This document shows positions 61,646 through 64,000 of a DNA stretch of 64,000 nucleotides, piece by piece. The translations under genes were made by a program, and so were the position numbers. Every line of letters begins with the position of its first letter. Within the stretch, counting starts at the first letter, position 1. The stretch covers positions 310,001-374,000 of the forward strand of contig JASANG010001532.1 in NCBI GenBank assembly GCA_030248215.1. The letters are read 5' to 3'. Below the pieces are notes generated by a model. The model was not told where the DNA came from. It searched no databases and saw nothing but the letters and a program-made list of their open reading frames with translations. The stretch comes from Enoplolaimus lenunculus (lineage: Eukaryota > Nematoda > Enoplea > Enoplida > Thoracostomopsidae).

Positions 61646-62700
61646 TGAAATGTATGATATAAGTATGCCTCTACGTCTATAGACATTGATACCTAAAAGA
61701 TGTGTAACCTTAAATTATTCAAAGACGTCTGTCACACATCCAAATGAAGTGATTTTAAATAAAACAACGACCATGATCTACATAGGCCAAAGACCAGAAG
61801 CCCATGTTCTCTATATGGGCGACGGTAAAAATCGGTTTCAGTTTATAGAAATAACGGGAATTTGGTATCTTACGATAAAAATTTATCTCTCCCATTTTTT
61901 CATTACAGATATGCTACGATTGTTTGTAATGAAATTAAAATTATGAAATTCATCCCAATTTAAAAATTTCGATGCATCCGCCACTTTTTTTTAAATTTTC
62001 GAAAGTGTGGTGATGTACACCGCAACTGTATTGGCAGAAATATAAAACATTTGAATTTTTTTACTACAATATCCGTTTCCATCATTTTGATTATTATCCG
62101 TTTCCATATTTTTACTATTCGCTTACACTCTGGGGAAGGCATAAGAACAACGAAATCAATTTAACTAGGATTCATAGCGCAACCGAAATTATACTAAATA
62201 CTAGAACGGACACCGCATAGTCAAAATTCAACAAGAACCGTATTGCCAAGAACGCATCTAGTATATAGACTAAAGATGCACTTGATATTATTTCGTGTCC
62301 GGCAATTTGCGCCGGATATTTATGCGAATATTAGTAGGTATATATTTATGGATTTCCGAAATCAAATTTTTCATTTCGGATATATATACGAAATTTAAAT
62401 CTGGTGTTTTCGGTTCAGTTTTGTTCGCTAGCCGTCCAAATAACTCGTAGCGCTAAATGGAGCCGTCTTGAGATGCAAAATGGTCGCTATGAGCGTTACA
62501 ATGATCCTAGCAATTCTAAGACGATTAGTTTAATTTAGATTGGTTTGATTCTGAATTCTTGCTTCAGAGCAACGGTGCTTAAAGATCCAATCACAACACC
62601 AAATGCTACGTACCTAATCTTCAACTAATACATATTCCCATTGTCCTCCCTGAAAATCCGTTGGTTCGGTCATTGATAACTCTTCAAATCGCGATACCCT
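61646..62700. other. Intergenic repeats
   Basis: 61860-62145 is a reversed relative of the block at 20247-20595 (CCGTTTCCATCATTTTGATT). 62285-62400 holds TCCGGCAATTTGCGCCGGA and TTTCGGATATATA, like 41410-41490. No gene seen. Confidence 0.45.
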
Positions 62701-62705
62701 CGAAC

Positions 62706-63115
62706 CATTGGCGTAGCCAGTATTTCGGACTGTACCTGGTTACGGATTATAAAATTTCAAGGGAGGTTTCTTGTATTGCAGACGATACCGTGTTTAGAAC
62801 CCTGTACAAAAATTCTAAAGAGGGGTTTTGAACCATGTAACCTTCTCCCATGGCTACGCCCTTACCTTGAACTAAAATGTTATTGGTAGACGATCAACGT
62901 TTTTACCGTCGCTGCTTTGCAAGCATTGCTGTCTCAAAGCACAACGAGATGCATGCAGGCCCGCAGCGAGGTCACCTTGATTGGGAGGGGGGGCGAAGTC
63001 TTTTTCAGGAGCGGCATACAACTGTTTTCGATGACTATACAAGCAAGGTTGAAAATTCTTTGGGGGAGGCAAAGTTTTTCCTAAGGGCCTTAGCCTACTG
63101 GCTCTCCCCTGTTCT
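62706..63115. repeat. Two elements with GTAGCCA-type ends
   Basis: 62706-62868 starts TTGGCGTAGCCAGTATTTCG and ends CCATGGCTACGCCC. 62955-63115 contains CCTTGATTGGGAGGGGGGGC and AAGCAAGGTTGAAAATTC, as in 27986-28156 and 29200-29260. Confidence 0.5.
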
Positions 63116-63249
63116 TGGCTATGTTCTCTGATGCATGACATTGTTAGAGTCGGAATACAAAGTTTTTTGCACCACAACCCAGGAATACCCGCAATTATCT
63201 GGAAAAAATTGCAATTTGTTGTAAAAACTTTGTTGTGCAAACAAGTAGC

Positions 63250-63438
63250 GAGGCTGTTATTTCTGAATTAATATCAGTAAACATTAACTCACTTTGAGTT
63301 GCGTCGACTGTGGGTGAGTTGGTTAATTAACTCAGAATAAATTGAATCAACTCAAAATTCTGAGTTCTGATTGTCCTAACTCAGACTGCGTGATGCAACT
63401 CATTCTGAGCTAAAATCAACTTACTGAACTTTACAGTG
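63250..63438. mobile_element. MITE family B copy
   Basis: AACATTAACTCACTTTGAGT, TTAATTAACTCAGAATAAAT and the right end CTTACTGAACTTTACAGTG match family B. Confidence 0.6.
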
Positions 63439-63469
63439 AAGGTATTCCAGGTATACAATGGATACCTGG

Positions 63470-63585
63470 ATATACGGATATCCGGATTTCCTTTTTTCTG
63501 ATACATATCCATATATCCGGACCCGGCGCTTGCCCAATAAATATATCCAGATATTCGTATCCGGCGCTTGCCAATCCATAGTATG
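63470..63585. repeat. Short tandem duplication, ATATCCGGA-rich
   Basis: The phrase CCGGCGCTTGCCMAT with flanking TATCCAGATATTCGTATCC/TATCCATATATCCGGACC occurs twice about 35 bases apart. Confidence 0.6.
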
Positions 63586-63594
63586 AACACGAGG

Positions 63595-63945
63595 TATATA
63601 TACCTCCACTCAAAATCCCACGCAGAATGGGTAATTTTTTTTGCTTTGACAGGCTGTAGTCTATCGACAACGTTTACTGGTTTAATTGTCAAAAAATTAT
63701 CTCGCTCGATGCCATAAGTCTTGTTTAAACCGTTTCCGGAATCAAACATTGACTATGTCAACTAACTTCTAAAACTAACATAAAACTATGAAAATTTCGT
63801 TTCATACTCACGAAGCCGGAAACACAACCTTGGATAGTAGTCGCTTTATACGAGACCGGGCATATTATAGTAGTTTGACCAGCACTTTTGCTACATTTTC
63901 AATTCTTACCGCAACCACAGGTTCAGTAACCATAATTTCATTTCG
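63595..63945 (-). CDS. Possible exons of an unidentified gene at the right edge
   Basis: Two candidate minus-strand exons. One ends at a GTGAGT donor near 63810 and reads CSKSAGQTTIICPVSYKATT then IQGCVSGF, a small cysteine-containing stretch. The other starts after an acceptor near 63755 and reads SMFDSGNGLNKTYGIERDNF continuing to HSAWDFEWR, with a donor GTATAT at about 63602. Phases are compatible. I do not recognise a family, and the rest of the gene would lie outside the window. Chance ORFs are possible. Confidence 0.25.
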
Positions 63946-64000
63946 GTAGAGACTAAACCTTATGTGGCCGTTTGCAACAAGCCAGCCGATGCGAGCGACA

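Overview
This is an AT-rich animal nuclear sequence. It holds spliced genes with GT-AG introns of about 100 bp to 3.5 kb, and the spaces between and inside genes are packed with small inverted-repeat DNA transposons (MITEs). The protein families (PEBP, DDX5/17-type helicase, retinol-dehydrogenase-like SDR, a thrombospondin-repeat secreted protein, TSR3, OSGEPL1, ZDHHC17/HIP14) point to a metazoan. The sequence alone does not fix the phylum; an invertebrate such as a tunicate is a guess.

Layout from left to right: a 1.1 kb non-autonomous DNA transposon (1104-2222); PEBP on the minus strand (2311-5112); intergenic repeats and tRNA-like relics (5113-8646); a 12-exon DEAD-box helicase on plus (8647-15176); a pogo/Tigger-like transposon carrying a two-exon transposase (about 16346-18696); a GC-rich minisatellite element (about 18818-19037); a 7-exon SDR on minus (19502-26154); a long intergenic stretch with many repeats (26155-30290); a 10-exon secreted TSP1-repeat protein on plus (30291-40849); repeats (40850-43254); TSR3 on minus (43255-43959) with a possible small gene divergent from it (44236-44418); mitochondrial tRNA t6A enzyme OSGEPL1 on minus (45759-47882); and ZDHHC17 on plus in 16 exons (50123-60462), with a 5'-truncated Jockey-like LINE in its twelfth intron. 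The right end holds repeats and perhaps exons of an unidentified minus-strand gene. Exons were joined by hand using phase, splice consensus and protein-family similarity; every junction except one (OSGEPL1 exon 3) is GT-AG and in phase.

The genes are ordinary housekeeping or secreted-protein genes and form no obvious pathway, though TSR3 and OSGEPL1 both modify RNA. The most unusual content is in the introns. At least eight MITE-like families recur here, labelled A to H in the features. Family A carries, within its terminal inverted repeats, a good 5' splice site at one end and a good 3' splice site at the other. Two copies lie within 0-5 bases of host donor sites, and one copy has seeded a roughly 100 bp tandem array of decoy acceptors. 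That makes it an introner-like candidate. Families C and D have cores made of degenerate TTAGGC arrays and occupy five of the nine introns of the TSP1-repeat gene. No retrovirus, LTR element, Polinton or toxin fossil was recognised.
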